From assembly GCA_024231375.1 (NCBI GenBank), contig JAAEQP010001176.1:1-8091 (forward strand): a stretch of 8,091 nt of DNA, written 5' to 3'. The notes under the pieces were generated by a model that saw only the letters and a program-made list of their open reading frames with translations, was not told where the DNA came from and did no database searches. Shown in pieces: positions 1-6,672 of the stretch (its first letter is position 1; each line of letters starts with the position of its first letter). Both the position numbers and the translations under genes were made by a program. This DNA comes from a bacterium (lineage in GTDB: Bacteria > Hydrogenedentota > Hydrogenedentia > Hydrogenedentiales > SLHB01).

Positions 1-29
1 GCGGGCGGCGCCGGTTGAGCGCCGCCCGC
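1..29 (-). terminator. Strong GC-rich hairpin downstream of the Wzc-like gene, probable terminator
   Basis: Positions 1-11 and 19-29 are perfect reverse complements, giving an 11-bp all-GC stem with a 7-base loop (12-18). It begins 25 bases after the TAG stop of the Wzz/Wzc-like gene and would be transcribed at the end of that message. A T-tract, if present, would lie beyond the window edge, so intrinsic termination cannot be confirmed; a 3' mRNA-stabilising hairpin is the alternative. Confidence 0.6.
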
Positions 30-54
30 GGTGTCTTTCTCAGGGATATGCTCG

Positions 55-2076
55 CTAGATCCGCCGGTAGACGATGGACGGAATAACCTGACGTCGTTCG
101 GTCAGAACCGCTCCAAGGACCCGGCCCTTCGCACCGTTGAGCATCTCCATGGCGCGCGCAACGACCTCGCGCCGGGTGCTGTCGGACCGGACAACGAGCA
201 CGCAACCATCGGCCAACTGCGCCAGGTTGAGCGCGTCGTGGGACGCAAGAATCGGCGCCACGTGGAACACAACGCGGTCGAATTCGCCGCGCAACTCGTT
301 GAGGAGTTCCTTCATGCGGGGCGACCGCCACAGGTAAGTCGGGCATTCGCGCACCGATCCGCGGCCAACCACGTTGAGGTTGCCCATTCGGCTTACCACG
401 TCGCTCAACTCGGCCTGTCCGCCCAAGACGTCCATGAGACCCGCGCCGTCCGGCGTCTCCTCGATACCGTCGCCCACGAAGTCGACGAGCAGCGTCCGGC
501 GCTCGGGGTCGTCGGCGCAGGCCTCGGCAAGGGCCCGGGCCACGCGGTGCGACCCCTCCCCACCCACCGAACTCGCCACCTCGAGCAAGCGCAACGGCTC
601 TTCGGGATGGACCGCCTCAAGCATGGTGCTGAGGCGTTGTGCCTCGCGGGGATCCAGTTGCTCGTAGGGCGTGTGGAAGAAGGACGCCAGCGGCGGGGCC
701 TTCAGATAGTGCTCCACATCCTCGGGGGTCTTGACGCCGTGGTCGAGGTACTCGAAGAAGAAGGACAGGCCGATGCCGCCTACGATCCCGGCAATGAGGG
801 CCACCAGCAAGTTGAACAGCTTGCGGGGGCTCACCGGATCCACGGGCAGGTTGGGCGAGGAAATCTCGCGGATGCTCGAGATGTTGAACTCAGACACCGC
901 GTCGGCCACGATGGATTCCTCGAGCTTCTCCGCGTAGTACTCCAGCGACGCGGTGCGCGTGCTGACATCGAGGTCCAGTTCGTCGTGCTGGGCCATGATG
1001 TTGTTGAGCTTCTGAAGGCGTTCCTCAAGTCCGGCGATCTCTCTCGCGCTCCCCGCCATGCTGAGTTCAAGGGCCTTCTCAAGGTCGATGACGGCCTTCT
1101 CGATTTCATTGTTGATGGCGCGGCGATCCGGGTGCTGGGGCCCTTTGGTCTGCATCACCTCATTGCGGCGCTGGACCTTCTCGAGCAACTTCAGCCGCAA
1201 CTCGGTAATGACCGGGCTCTCAGTTTCGCGAGACAGAAGCCCGACAATGGCGCCGGAATCCGGTTCCTTGGCGCCCTTCACGTACTCGGTGGCGGCCCCG
1301 AGGGTCTCCAACTGAAGCGTAAGGCGCTTGGCCTTGTTGTAGGCCTCGAGAAGCAGCTCTCTCTCGACATCGATCTCGAGAATGTCGTTCTCATTGCGGA
1401 AATCGCGAAGCTGTTGCTGGGCTGCCGCCAACTCGGTCTTCACCCGCTCGTACTGCTTGGTGAAGAAGGGACGGCTCTCGGGCTGAGCAAAAACGTCCTT
1501 GTGCTTCTCTTTGAACTGCACGATCACCTCGGTCAGGATCTCCTGGGCCGTGTCGGGATCGCTGTAGCGGCATCGAATCTCGAGCACGTGGGATTTCTCG
1601 ACGGGGATCACCTCGATGGCGCGTCGGAGTCCGTTGACCGTTCGCTGGCGATCCGTGGGCTTGGATCGCAACGCCAGGGCGTAGGTCAACTCGTTGTAGG
1701 CCTGTTTCGCGCCGCGCAGAGCCGCACGAACCGGATTGCCGGCAGGCGGCGCCGACCGCGTGTCGAGTTTGAGGGCGTCAATGACCTCCTCCAGCACGTC
1801 GTCGCTGTAGATCATCTCCATTTCGGAGTTGACGTCCTCGATCGTCATGCCCATGGTGATCATTTCGGCCGCGGATCGGGTGACGGTGGGGTCCGCCACC
1901 TGTTGATCACGGCCTTCCATGATCCGTACCTTCGCCACGGATTCGTAGGTGGGCGGCCACACATAGTTGCCCGCGAACACCACTCCGAACACGACGAGGG
2001 CGAAGAACAGGATGAGCACCTTCCGTTTGAAAAGTACCGTCAGAACGTCTCGGAGAAAGATTTGGCGTTGGTCCAT
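55..2076 (-). CDS. Wzz/Wzc-type polysaccharide chain-length determinant with degenerate BY-kinase-like domain
   Basis: A 673-residue inner-membrane polysaccharide co-polymerase of the GumC/Wzc/EpsG type, which sets chain length and links the synthase to the outer-membrane exporter. TM1 is at about residues 17-37, followed by the Wzz-type PPTYES motif (41-46). A long periplasmic helical and coiled-coil stretch runs over roughly 200-390. A proline-rich stretch (VDPVSPRK, 412-419) precedes TM2 (about 420-441). The cytoplasmic part (about 490-673) aligns by eye with bacterial tyrosine kinases: GLMDVLGG at 546-553, SPRMKELLNELR at 585-596 and SHDALNLAQLADG at 612-624. However, the Walker A lysine is absent (SVGGEGSHR, 503-511), Walker A' keeps only the first aspartate (LLVDF, 529-533), and the Walker B aspartate is histidine (VVFHVAP, 602-608). 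There is no C-terminal tyrosine cluster, only Y670. ATP-dependent kinase activity is therefore unlikely. The ATG is preceded by GAGAGGG at a good distance. The gene lies 64 bp after the Wza-like gene, probably co-transcribed with it. Confidence 0.93.
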   Translation of the reverse strand: MDQRQIFLRDVLTVLFKRKVLILFFALVVFGVVFAGNYVWPPTYESVAKVRIMEGRDQQVADPTVTRSAAEMITMGMTIEDVNSEMEMIYSDDVLEEVIDALKLDTRSAPPAGNPVRAALRGAKQAYNELTYALALRSKPTDRQRTVNGLRRAIEVIPVEKSHVLEIRCRYSDPDTAQEILTEVIVQFKEKHKDVFAQPESRPFFTKQYERVKTELAAAQQQLRDFRNENDILEIDVERELLLEAYNKAKRLTLQLETLGAATEYVKGAKEPDSGAIVGLLSRETESPVITELRLKLLEKVQRRNEVMQTKGPQHPDRRAINNEIEKAVIDLEKALELSMAGSAREIAGLEERLQKLNNIMAQHDELDLDVSTRTASLEYYAEKLEESIVADAVSEFNISSIREISSPNLPVDPVSPRKLFNLLVALIAGIVGGIGLSFFFEYLDHGVKTPEDVEHYLKAPPLASFFHTPYEQLDPREAQRLSTMLEAVHPEEPLRLLEVASSVGGEGSHRVARALAEACADDPERRTLLVDFVGDGIEETPDGAGLMDVLGGQAELSDVVSRMGNLNVVGRGSVRECPTYLWRSPRMKELLNELRGEFDRVVFHVAPILASHDALNLAQLADGCVLVVRSDSTRREVVARAMEMLNGAKGRVLGAVLTERRQVIPSIVYRRI

Positions 2077-2140
2077 CTTACGATCCCTCTCGGTTTACTC
2101 TGTTCGCTGTGCTGCGCACTTGCTGCCTCCGACTGCGCCG

Positions 2141-3529
2141 CTACGGGCTAAGGAGCGAGCTTATGGGAAGGCTGGACGCCGACGGGACCAGCGAAACTCC
2201 CGAGTTGAAGTTCTTGCTCGTGTTGTCCGTCTTCACCTTCTGCGTATTCATGTAGTACGTGCCATTCACGCCCATGTTGTTGCCAAAGGGAATGAGCTCT
2301 TCGATGTACTGCTCAACGAAGAGGTTGGCCCGTACGATCATCTTGCGCGGCACGTAGATCACGTCAAACGGCCTCAGCATGATGTCGTTCTCGGTGTAGC
2401 CCTTCGTAAGGGCTTTGTGCAGGTTCATCTTGAAGATGAAGGGCTTGCCGTTCGGATTGCGCCGCATCACGATGACGTTGTTCATGCGTGCGTTGGGCGA
2501 CGGCCCTCGCGCCATCATGATGGCCTGGAGCGCCGTGGGTGCGCCGGCCAGCGGGTACACACCCGCCACACCAACCTCGCCACCCACATAGACGCGCGAC
2601 CCCGTCACCGTAACCACGTCGACCGAGGACTTCACCTTGTTGAACATGACAGCGTCCGCACATGCCTCATCTAGCGTCGCCTCCAATTCGGCCACGGAGA
2701 AGCCGGCCGCCTGGAGTTCGCCGATTCGAAGCACCGAGATCCTGCCATCGGGCCGCACGGTGGTTGACGTGTTCATGCTGGCCAGGGCCGTGTTCACCAA
2801 GGGGAACACCACCAAGCTGACCTCGGGCGCGTTGTTGAGGACGCGGGCCGCTTCCTTGCGCAGGGCGGCGGACGCCTCATCAATTGTCATGCCGGCGATT
2901 CGTACGTCGTTCTTGATGCCGGGAATGCGGATGGCGCCGTCCGGGCGAACCACCACGTCACGGCTCATGCTCTCCAGCCGGTCCGGGTTGGAAAAGTCGA
3001 CGTTGACCGTGATCTGAGGGTCGCCCTCGATGATCCCGGTCTCGCGGTAGGCCTCGGTCAGCGCGTCGCGGAGTTCGTCCGCCGTGAGCCCCGCGGCCTT
3101 CAGGTCGCCCACCTCCGCCATGGTCAGCATGCCGTCGGGCCGCACCGTCTTCGTGGCGTTGAGCGGCCAGTTCTTCAAGAAACTGATACCGACCAAATCG
3201 CCCACATCGAGTTTGTATGTTGCCCGAGCGCCCATTTCGGCGACGAGCCGCACCTCCATGCTGTCACCGACCTCGATCCGGTAGTCCCACGGCTTGTCTT
3301 CACCGTGGTATTCGACCACCCGGAACGACATCTGGACTTGATCGCCCACCTGCATGAGGTAGGCCGTGTTCTCCCCGCTGAGCTGCTCGATCTCTTCCTC
3401 GGATACAGAACGGCGCGCCCCCTGCGGGTCCAGCAGCACCACCCCGTCCGTGGTTCGACAGCCCACGGCAAGGATCAAGAAGGTCAGCGCCACACACGCC
3501 TCAACACCCTTGAATCGTTTGGATCTCAT
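2141..3529 (-). CDS. Wza-like polysaccharide export outer-membrane lipoprotein with triplicated half-domains
   Basis: A 462-residue lipoprotein that should form the outer-membrane pore for polysaccharide export. The N-terminus has basic residues, a hydrophobic core and a lipobox-like LAVGC with Cys24 as the acylation site. The start is the ATG at 3529 because GGGAGG sits 8 bases upstream and the signal peptide begins there; an in-frame ATG at 3601 adds 24 hydrophilic residues and has no ribosome binding site. Three VGD hairpins (61-63, 87-89, 109-111) precede three VRPDG units (129-133, 194-198, 258-262), each followed by a helix of the AAGLTADELRDAL type. Usual Poly_export domains have one of each. 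One SLBB domain follows (about 311-395: RVYVGGEV, GVYPL, DVIYVPRK). The segment 397-413 then resembles the C-terminal amphipathic helix of Wza, which lines the outer-membrane alpha-barrel. The last ~49 residues are rich in Ser, Asn and Thr. The gene sits between an unknown secreted protein and the Wzc-like partner. Confidence 0.92.
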   Translation of the reverse strand: MRSKRFKGVEACVALTFLILAVGCRTTDGVVLLDPQGARRSVSEEEIEQLSGENTAYLMQVGDQVQMSFRVVEYHGEDKPWDYRIEVGDSMEVRLVAEMGARATYKLDVGDLVGISFLKNWPLNATKTVRPDGMLTMAEVGDLKAAGLTADELRDALTEAYRETGIIEGDPQITVNVDFSNPDRLESMSRDVVVRPDGAIRIPGIKNDVRIAGMTIDEASAALRKEAARVLNNAPEVSLVVFPLVNTALASMNTSTTVRPDGRISVLRIGELQAAGFSVAELEATLDEACADAVMFNKVKSSVDVVTVTGSRVYVGGEVGVAGVYPLAGAPTALQAIMMARGPSPNARMNNVIVMRRNPNGKPFIFKMNLHKALTKGYTENDIMLRPFDVIYVPRKMIVRANLFVEQYIEELIPFGNNMGVNGTYYMNTQKVKTDNTSKNFNSGVSLVPSASSLPISSLLSP

Positions 3530-3560
3530 TGAGTCCGCCTCCCTGTCCGGTCCATCGCCA

Positions 3561-3576
3561 GGGCGGCCGTCCGCCC
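3561..3576 (-). other. Small GC hairpin in the leader of the export lipoprotein gene
   Basis: Positions 3561-3566 and 3571-3576 are perfect 6-bp reverse complements around a 4-base loop. The hairpin lies in the 87-bp gap between the upstream stop and the lipoprotein ATG, about 30 bases before that start. No T-run follows, so a terminator is unlikely. It may only be a processing or stability element, or chance in GC-rich DNA. Confidence 0.25.
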
Positions 3577-3616
3577 GTTCGTGTCTCACTTCCGCGGTCA
3601 TTCACGGGTCCAAGCG

Positions 3617-4576
3617 TCACCGCTCGGGCACGTATTCTCCAACCTCCTGGGTGGTCTCCGGGAGGGTGATGTACTGGCCAATGGACGCGCCGGTGGGCGC
3701 CCACGTCACAGAGCGGCCCATGCTCCCCGTCCGTGCGGCTGCGGCGGCCTGCGCTGCTTCGAGCGACTCCATGGCCGCGGAGGCCGCAGGGGTACGTGGT
3801 CCCACAGGCACGGCCACCATGCCGATGCCACGCACTTCCATCAGGCCCGTGGCCCCCTTAGGCAGACGACGCTGGTCCTGGGCCCGCATGGTGGCCCCCG
3901 CCTCAATCCGGCCACTCTCCCACTCAGGCGCGAACACCTGTCCGGGCCGGATGCCGCGGCGCTGCAGGCCTTGCTCGGTAATACGGAACCGACCCGATTT
4001 GCTTCGCAGCACACTCTTCATGATTTCGCCGGGCAGCCGGTCCGCTTCCTTCAGCACTTCCACGGCCAGCGGGGCCGCGCGGTACAGCGCCTCGCGATGG
4101 GTGTTGCTGCACCGCGACCAGAACCGCTCGAATTCCGCCACCACCACCTCACGGGCATTGGCCGCATCCACGTCGATCATGCGTTCATAGTCGGGGAAAA
4201 GCGACAGACCGCGGACGCGTATCCGATAGGCTTCACCGGGGTTCTGCAGGTAGTTGGGAGCCGAGGGTTTGAGAACCTCGGACGAGACTTCCAGGAGTTG
4301 CTCGCTGTCCGTGTACCGGCCCGTCTCGCCCTCGACGGTCCCGGCCAGCTCTTGCTTCGGTTCTCCACCGAACGGACGGGCACGAATAAGGAGCCCCACA
4401 CGAACCGTCCCGTTGCATTCCTCTAGGATGACACGGTTCTGATCGTCAATCTGGACACCATGGTAGCGCACCTCCGTTGCGGTTGCCCCCGGCGCGGCCA
4501 ACAGCGCCGCCAAGGCCGCAATGGCGAGAATCAGTCCTGGGGTACAGATCGCCCCCGGATGCTTGCCGCTACCCAT
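3617..4576 (-). CDS. Secreted protein of unknown function in polysaccharide export cluster
   Basis: A 319-residue protein that I do not recognise. It has a clear Sec signal peptide: a hydrophobic core at about 15-28 and an ATA cleavage motif before TEV, so the mature chain probably starts near Thr34. There is no lipobox cysteine and no further membrane helix, which suggests a soluble periplasmic or exported protein. The mature part has a beta-rich N-terminal region (35-135), a helical middle (about 140-192) and a short basic region with RRGIRPGQVF (206-215), faintly reminiscent of SAF-type domains but not enough to assign one. An Ala-rich helix (263-283) and a polar tail follow. The only mature cysteines, C54 and C156, could form a disulfide. 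GGGGAGG precedes the ATG with a short 4-base spacer. The gene lies 87 bp upstream of the Wza-like gene on the same strand, so an accessory role in export or assembly is inferred from position only. Confidence 0.82.
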   Translation of the reverse strand: MGSGKHPGAICTPGLILAIAALAALLAAPGATATEVRYHGVQIDDQNRVILEECNGTVRVGLLIRARPFGGEPKQELAGTVEGETGRYTDSEQLLEVSSEVLKPSAPNYLQNPGEAYRIRVRGLSLFPDYERMIDVDAANAREVVVAEFERFWSRCSNTHREALYRAAPLAVEVLKEADRLPGEIMKSVLRSKSGRFRITEQGLQRRGIRPGQVFAPEWESGRIEAGATMRAQDQRRLPKGATGLMEVRGIGMVAVPVGPRTPAASAAMESLEAAQAAAAARTGSMGRSVTWAPTGASIGQYITLPETTQEVGEYVPER

Positions 4577-4625
4577 CCTGCCTCCCCGGCATATGTCCAG
4601 AACCCCGTTCGTACGCTCGCACTAC

Positions 4626-4659
4626 ATTACACTCTAGCTCTTTTTCGCTCGTAACGCAA
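4626..4659 (-). promoter_or_regulatory. Possible promoter for the export genes
   Basis: The gap between the methyltransferase stop and the unknown secreted gene is markedly AT-richer than its surroundings. On the minus strand TTGCGT (4659-4654) is followed after 17 bases by TAGAGT (4636-4631). An overlapping TGTAAT (4631-4626) matches the -10 consensus in five of six bases, with TTACGA 17 bases before it. Neither pair is strong. Position about 50-80 bases before the start codon and just after a palindrome makes a second promoter here plausible. Confidence 0.35.
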
Positions 4660-4671
4660 TAGTTTTCCAAA

Positions 4672-4691
4672 GGGTTGCGCATGCGAAACCC
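4672..4691 (-). terminator. 20-bp near-perfect palindrome after the methyltransferase gene
   Basis: The 20 bases 4672-4691 equal their own reverse complement except for one mismatched pair (4677/4686). As RNA on the minus strand this folds to an 8-bp stem with one mismatch and a CATG loop, 7 bases after the methyltransferase stop. It is followed by CTTTGG rather than a proper U-tract. It could be a leaky terminator or attenuator separating sugar-modifying genes from export genes, or a dimeric operator next to the putative promoter just downstream. Confidence 0.4.
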
Positions 4692-4698
4692 GACATCC

Positions 4699-5496
4699 CT
4701 ATCCCGTTTCGGCGAATTCCCCGCCCCGTTTCCGGCACGTGAACACGATATAGGTGCTGCTTCTGCCGACCAACGGGACCCTCGCCAGCCCATATTCCAG
4801 CCATCGAACCAGCCGCGCCAAGGGGGCGGCAAAGATGAAAAAGGCCCATAATCCGGGGATATACGCGGTTTCTGCCGTCGTCAGCCCCGCCGCGTTCCCC
4901 ACCTCATTCAGGGCCGTCGCCGAGTTTGCCCGGTACACGGTCGGAAACGTGTCCTCCTCGTGCCCACCGAACAACCGGCTCTTCACAACCTGTTTCAGCC
5001 AGTAGGGAACCAGCCGCGATCCCACCACAAAAATGCTCCATCTATTGGGCGTGAGCACGACCAGCGCGCCTCCGGGCTTGAGCACGCGCGCAAATTCCGA
5101 GAATACCGCCGACGGGTCCACCAGGTGTTCCACCACGAATTTACACACCACCGCGTCGAACGATTCGTCCGCGAACGCCATCCTGTCCAATACGGTCTGA
5201 ACGCGGTCGCGCATGAACGCGTTTCCCCGGAGCCCGGCCATATCCGCGTCGCATCCCACCGGGTGGTGCGCGTTCAGCACGCTCGGCAAGTCGGGGTCGC
5301 CTCGACTGCATCCCGCATCCAGCACGGCCGCCTCGGCAGGCAACGCCCGCGCGATTGCCTCGTCAAACACGCCGTTCACATCACGCACCCACAGCTTGAT
5401 GAGCCGGAACCGCCGCTCCCCAAGCCGTTCGCGGATGTCGTCTTCCAGGGCCAGCGACTCGCTAGCGCCCGAGGGTTTCTCGGAACAGCGATTCAT
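4699..5496 (-). CDS. Class I SAM-dependent methyltransferase (Methyltransf_11 type)
   Basis: A 265-residue cytoplasmic methyltransferase. Motif I is AVLDAGCSRG (57-66), which binds S-adenosylmethionine; the acidic residue after strand 2 is in GCDAD (81-85). FADESFDAVVCKFVVEHLVD (108-127) and RVLKPGGALVVLTP (137-150) are typical of the Methyltransf_11 group. The C-terminal half has two hydrophobic stretches (about 152-170 and 211-230) that could associate with the membrane and a lipid-linked substrate. The acceptor cannot be read from sequence; a sugar or lipid-linked glycan is inferred from the neighbours. The start is the ATG at 5496, with GGAG 4 bases upstream. It overlaps the glycosyltransferase 3' end by 35 bp, suggesting translational coupling. 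The frame stays open up to 5652, but that part reads as an Arg/Thr-rich shadow of the neighbouring gene. The C-terminus ends shortly after the last strand (STYIVFTCRKR), a normal length. Confidence 0.9.
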   Translation of the reverse strand: MNRCSEKPSGASESLALEDDIRERLGERRFRLIKLWVRDVNGVFDEAIARALPAEAAVLDAGCSRGDPDLPSVLNAHHPVGCDADMAGLRGNAFMRDRVQTVLDRMAFADESFDAVVCKFVVEHLVDPSAVFSEFARVLKPGGALVVLTPNRWSIFVVGSRLVPYWLKQVVKSRLFGGHEEDTFPTVYRANSATALNEVGNAAGLTTAETAYIPGLWAFFIFAAPLARLVRWLEYGLARVPLVGRSSTYIVFTCRKRGGEFAETG

Positions 5497-6562
5497 AAGT
5501 CTCCGCGATTGCGTTCCAGTTGTAATGGGCCTTGATGCGCTCAACGGCCTCCGTGCGGTAGCAGGCCACCTCGTCCGGATGGTCCACCAAGTGTTGTATC
5601 CGGTCACGCAGGTCGTCCACGTCTTTGTTCCGGAACGTGAGGCCGGCGTCACCGACCGTCTCGATGTTGTACGGAATATCGCTCACCAGGACGCAGTTGC
5701 CCGCGCCCATGGCCTCCAGGATGGCGGGATGTGTGCCCCCCACCTCCATGGCGTTCACGTACGCGAACGCGTTGGCGCGGAGCGCGGCGTACACGTCGCC
5801 GTACAGAGCCCCAGGAAACGCGATCCGCGGATCGCTGGTGCTTTGAAGGTCGCGGATGTAGTCGCCTGCAAAGGGCGCGCTGCCCACGATGAGCAAGGGC
5901 ATATCAGTCTTCACCTGCTCGAAGGCCTTCACCACCAAGTGGGCGTTGTTCTCGGGTTCCAGTCGGCTCACAAACAGGAAATAGCGCTCCGCTTCAACGC
6001 CCAAGTCCGCCAGCAGCTCCCGGCCCGTGCCCCGCTCGACAATATCCGACCCGTAGGCCACAAACTCCGTGTCCCGGTGGAACTTCCGTTTGTAGTACTC
6101 CTGGATGACGTGGGAATCGGCCACCACCACATTGGGCACCTTCGAAGCCAGGAACTCGGACAGGTGGAAGTACAGTTTCCCCAACCGGTTCCACTTGGCC
6201 CGTTCCCACTCCAGGCCATCCGTGTTGATGAACACCTTCGTCCCACGCAGGCGCGGCAAGAAGGTGAACGTGCTGTTGCCCGCGCTGCAGTAATAGGCGA
6301 TATCGGTGCCCTCCCACGTAGCGTGAACACTTGCCAGGAAGGTGTGGGAGATCGAGTCGGTGTACTTGGTATGGATACTGGGCAACCACACGAGCCGGAT
6401 GCCCCGGTGCGTGGCGGGCCGTTCCGTGTAGTGGGTGCTGCGGCAATAGACCGTCACCTCGTGTCCCCGCTCCACAAGGCGGACCCCAAGCTCCTCGGCG
6501 AAGGTTTCAAACCCGCCGTAGCTTGCCGGAACACCTCGCGTGCCGAGTATGGCGATCTTCAT
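5462..6562 (-). CDS. GT4-family glycosyltransferase with DUF1972 N-terminal domain (rhamnosyltransferase-like)
   Basis: A 366-residue cytoplasmic retaining GT-B glycosyltransferase. The N-terminus, MKIAILGTRGVPASYGGFET, is the hallmark of the DUF1972 family, which includes streptococcal capsule rhamnosyltransferases of the WchF/Cps2T kind. The C-terminal GT4 lobe shows SRLEPENN (199-206) at the start of the nucleotide-sugar-binding half and GGTHPAILEAMGAGNCVLVS (275-294), the E-x7-E-like donor-binding region. It probably adds one sugar, perhaps rhamnose, to the lipid-linked repeat unit; donor and acceptor are inferred. The ATG at 6562 matches the family start but lacks a ribosome binding site, and its ATGA overlaps the stop of a 17-codon leader ORF. 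An in-frame GTG at 6574 would add four residues and also has no clear binding site. The methyltransferase gene begins inside its 3' end, so the two form one unit. Confidence 0.93.
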   Translation of the reverse strand: MKIAILGTRGVPASYGGFETFAEELGVRLVERGHEVTVYCRSTHYTERPATHRGIRLVWLPSIHTKYTDSISHTFLASVHATWEGTDIAYYCSAGNSTFTFLPRLRGTKVFINTDGLEWERAKWNRLGKLYFHLSEFLASKVPNVVVADSHVIQEYYKRKFHRDTEFVAYGSDIVERGTGRELLADLGVEAERYFLFVSRLEPENNAHLVVKAFEQVKTDMPLLIVGSAPFAGDYIRDLQSTSDPRIAFPGALYGDVYAALRANAFAYVNAMEVGGTHPAILEAMGAGNCVLVSDIPYNIETVGDAGLTFRNKDVDDLRDRIQHLVDHPDEVACYRTEAVERIKAHYNWNAIAETYESLFRETLGR

Positions 6563-6612
6563 GGTTTCGAGCACACCACTGGGGCTGCCTGAACAGCCCC
6601 GTGCGTAGACAT
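6559..6612 (-). CDS. Putative 17-residue leader peptide, translationally coupled to the glycosyltransferase
   Basis: On the minus strand an ATG at 6612, preceded by GGGGAG with a 4-base spacer, opens a 17-codon frame, MSTHGAVQAAPVVCSKP. Its TGA stop (6561-6559) overlaps the glycosyltransferase ATG (6562-6560) as ATGA. The ribosome binding site here is better than anything directly before the glycosyltransferase start, so ribosomes finishing this frame could re-initiate on it. The frame also contains the leader hairpin at 6581-6600. There is no run of one amino acid, so classic amino-acid attenuation is not suggested. It may be chance: the frame is short and has no homology evidence. Confidence 0.4.
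   Translation of the reverse strand: MSTHGAVQAAPVVCSKP
6581..6600 (-). promoter_or_regulatory. Hairpin in the glycosyltransferase leader
   Basis: GGGGCTG (6581-6587) and CAGCCCC (6594-6600) form a perfect 7-bp stem around a 6-base loop. It lies within the transcribed leader, 19 bases before the ATG at 6562 and inside the putative leader ORF. It could control access of ribosomes to the glycosyltransferase start or mark an attenuation site; no U-tract follows it. Confidence 0.4.
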
Positions 6613-6672
6613 CCCACTCCCCGGTCGCCGGTCGTAACTCCTAGCCCGGCAACTAATTCAGCGAACATGTCA

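Noticed and set aside
31..2151. A 706-codon open frame on the plus strand, longer than the real gene opposite it
   Set aside because: It is antisense to the Wzz/Wzc-like gene throughout. It is rich in His, Arg and Leu, shows no recognisable domain and has no convincing start. Codon-position GC bias in GC-rich genes opens such mirror frames, and the opposite strand has clear family motifs and a ribosome binding site.
3530..3601. N-terminal extension of the export lipoprotein from the ATG at 3601
   Set aside because: The extra 24 residues are charged and would bury the lipoprotein signal peptide, and no ribosome binding site precedes 3601; the ATG at 3529 has GGGAGG at proper spacing.
4655..4671. 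Sigma-54-like -24/-12 element before the export genes (TTTGG followed by TTGCG on the minus strand)
   Set aside because: The distance between the GG and GC pairs is one base too short for the strict sigma-54 spacing, and the -24 element lacks the CAC that usually follows GG.
5497..5652. N-terminal extension of the methyltransferase up to 5652
   Set aside because: The 52 extra residues are Thr/Arg/Ser-rich, lie entirely inside the glycosyltransferase gene and look like an out-of-frame shadow; ATG 5496 has its own GGAG.
5213..6592. A 459-codon open frame on the plus strand
   Set aside because: It is antisense to the glycosyltransferase and the methyltransferase start, has Arg/His/Val-biased composition without domains, and spans the boundary between two well-supported genes.
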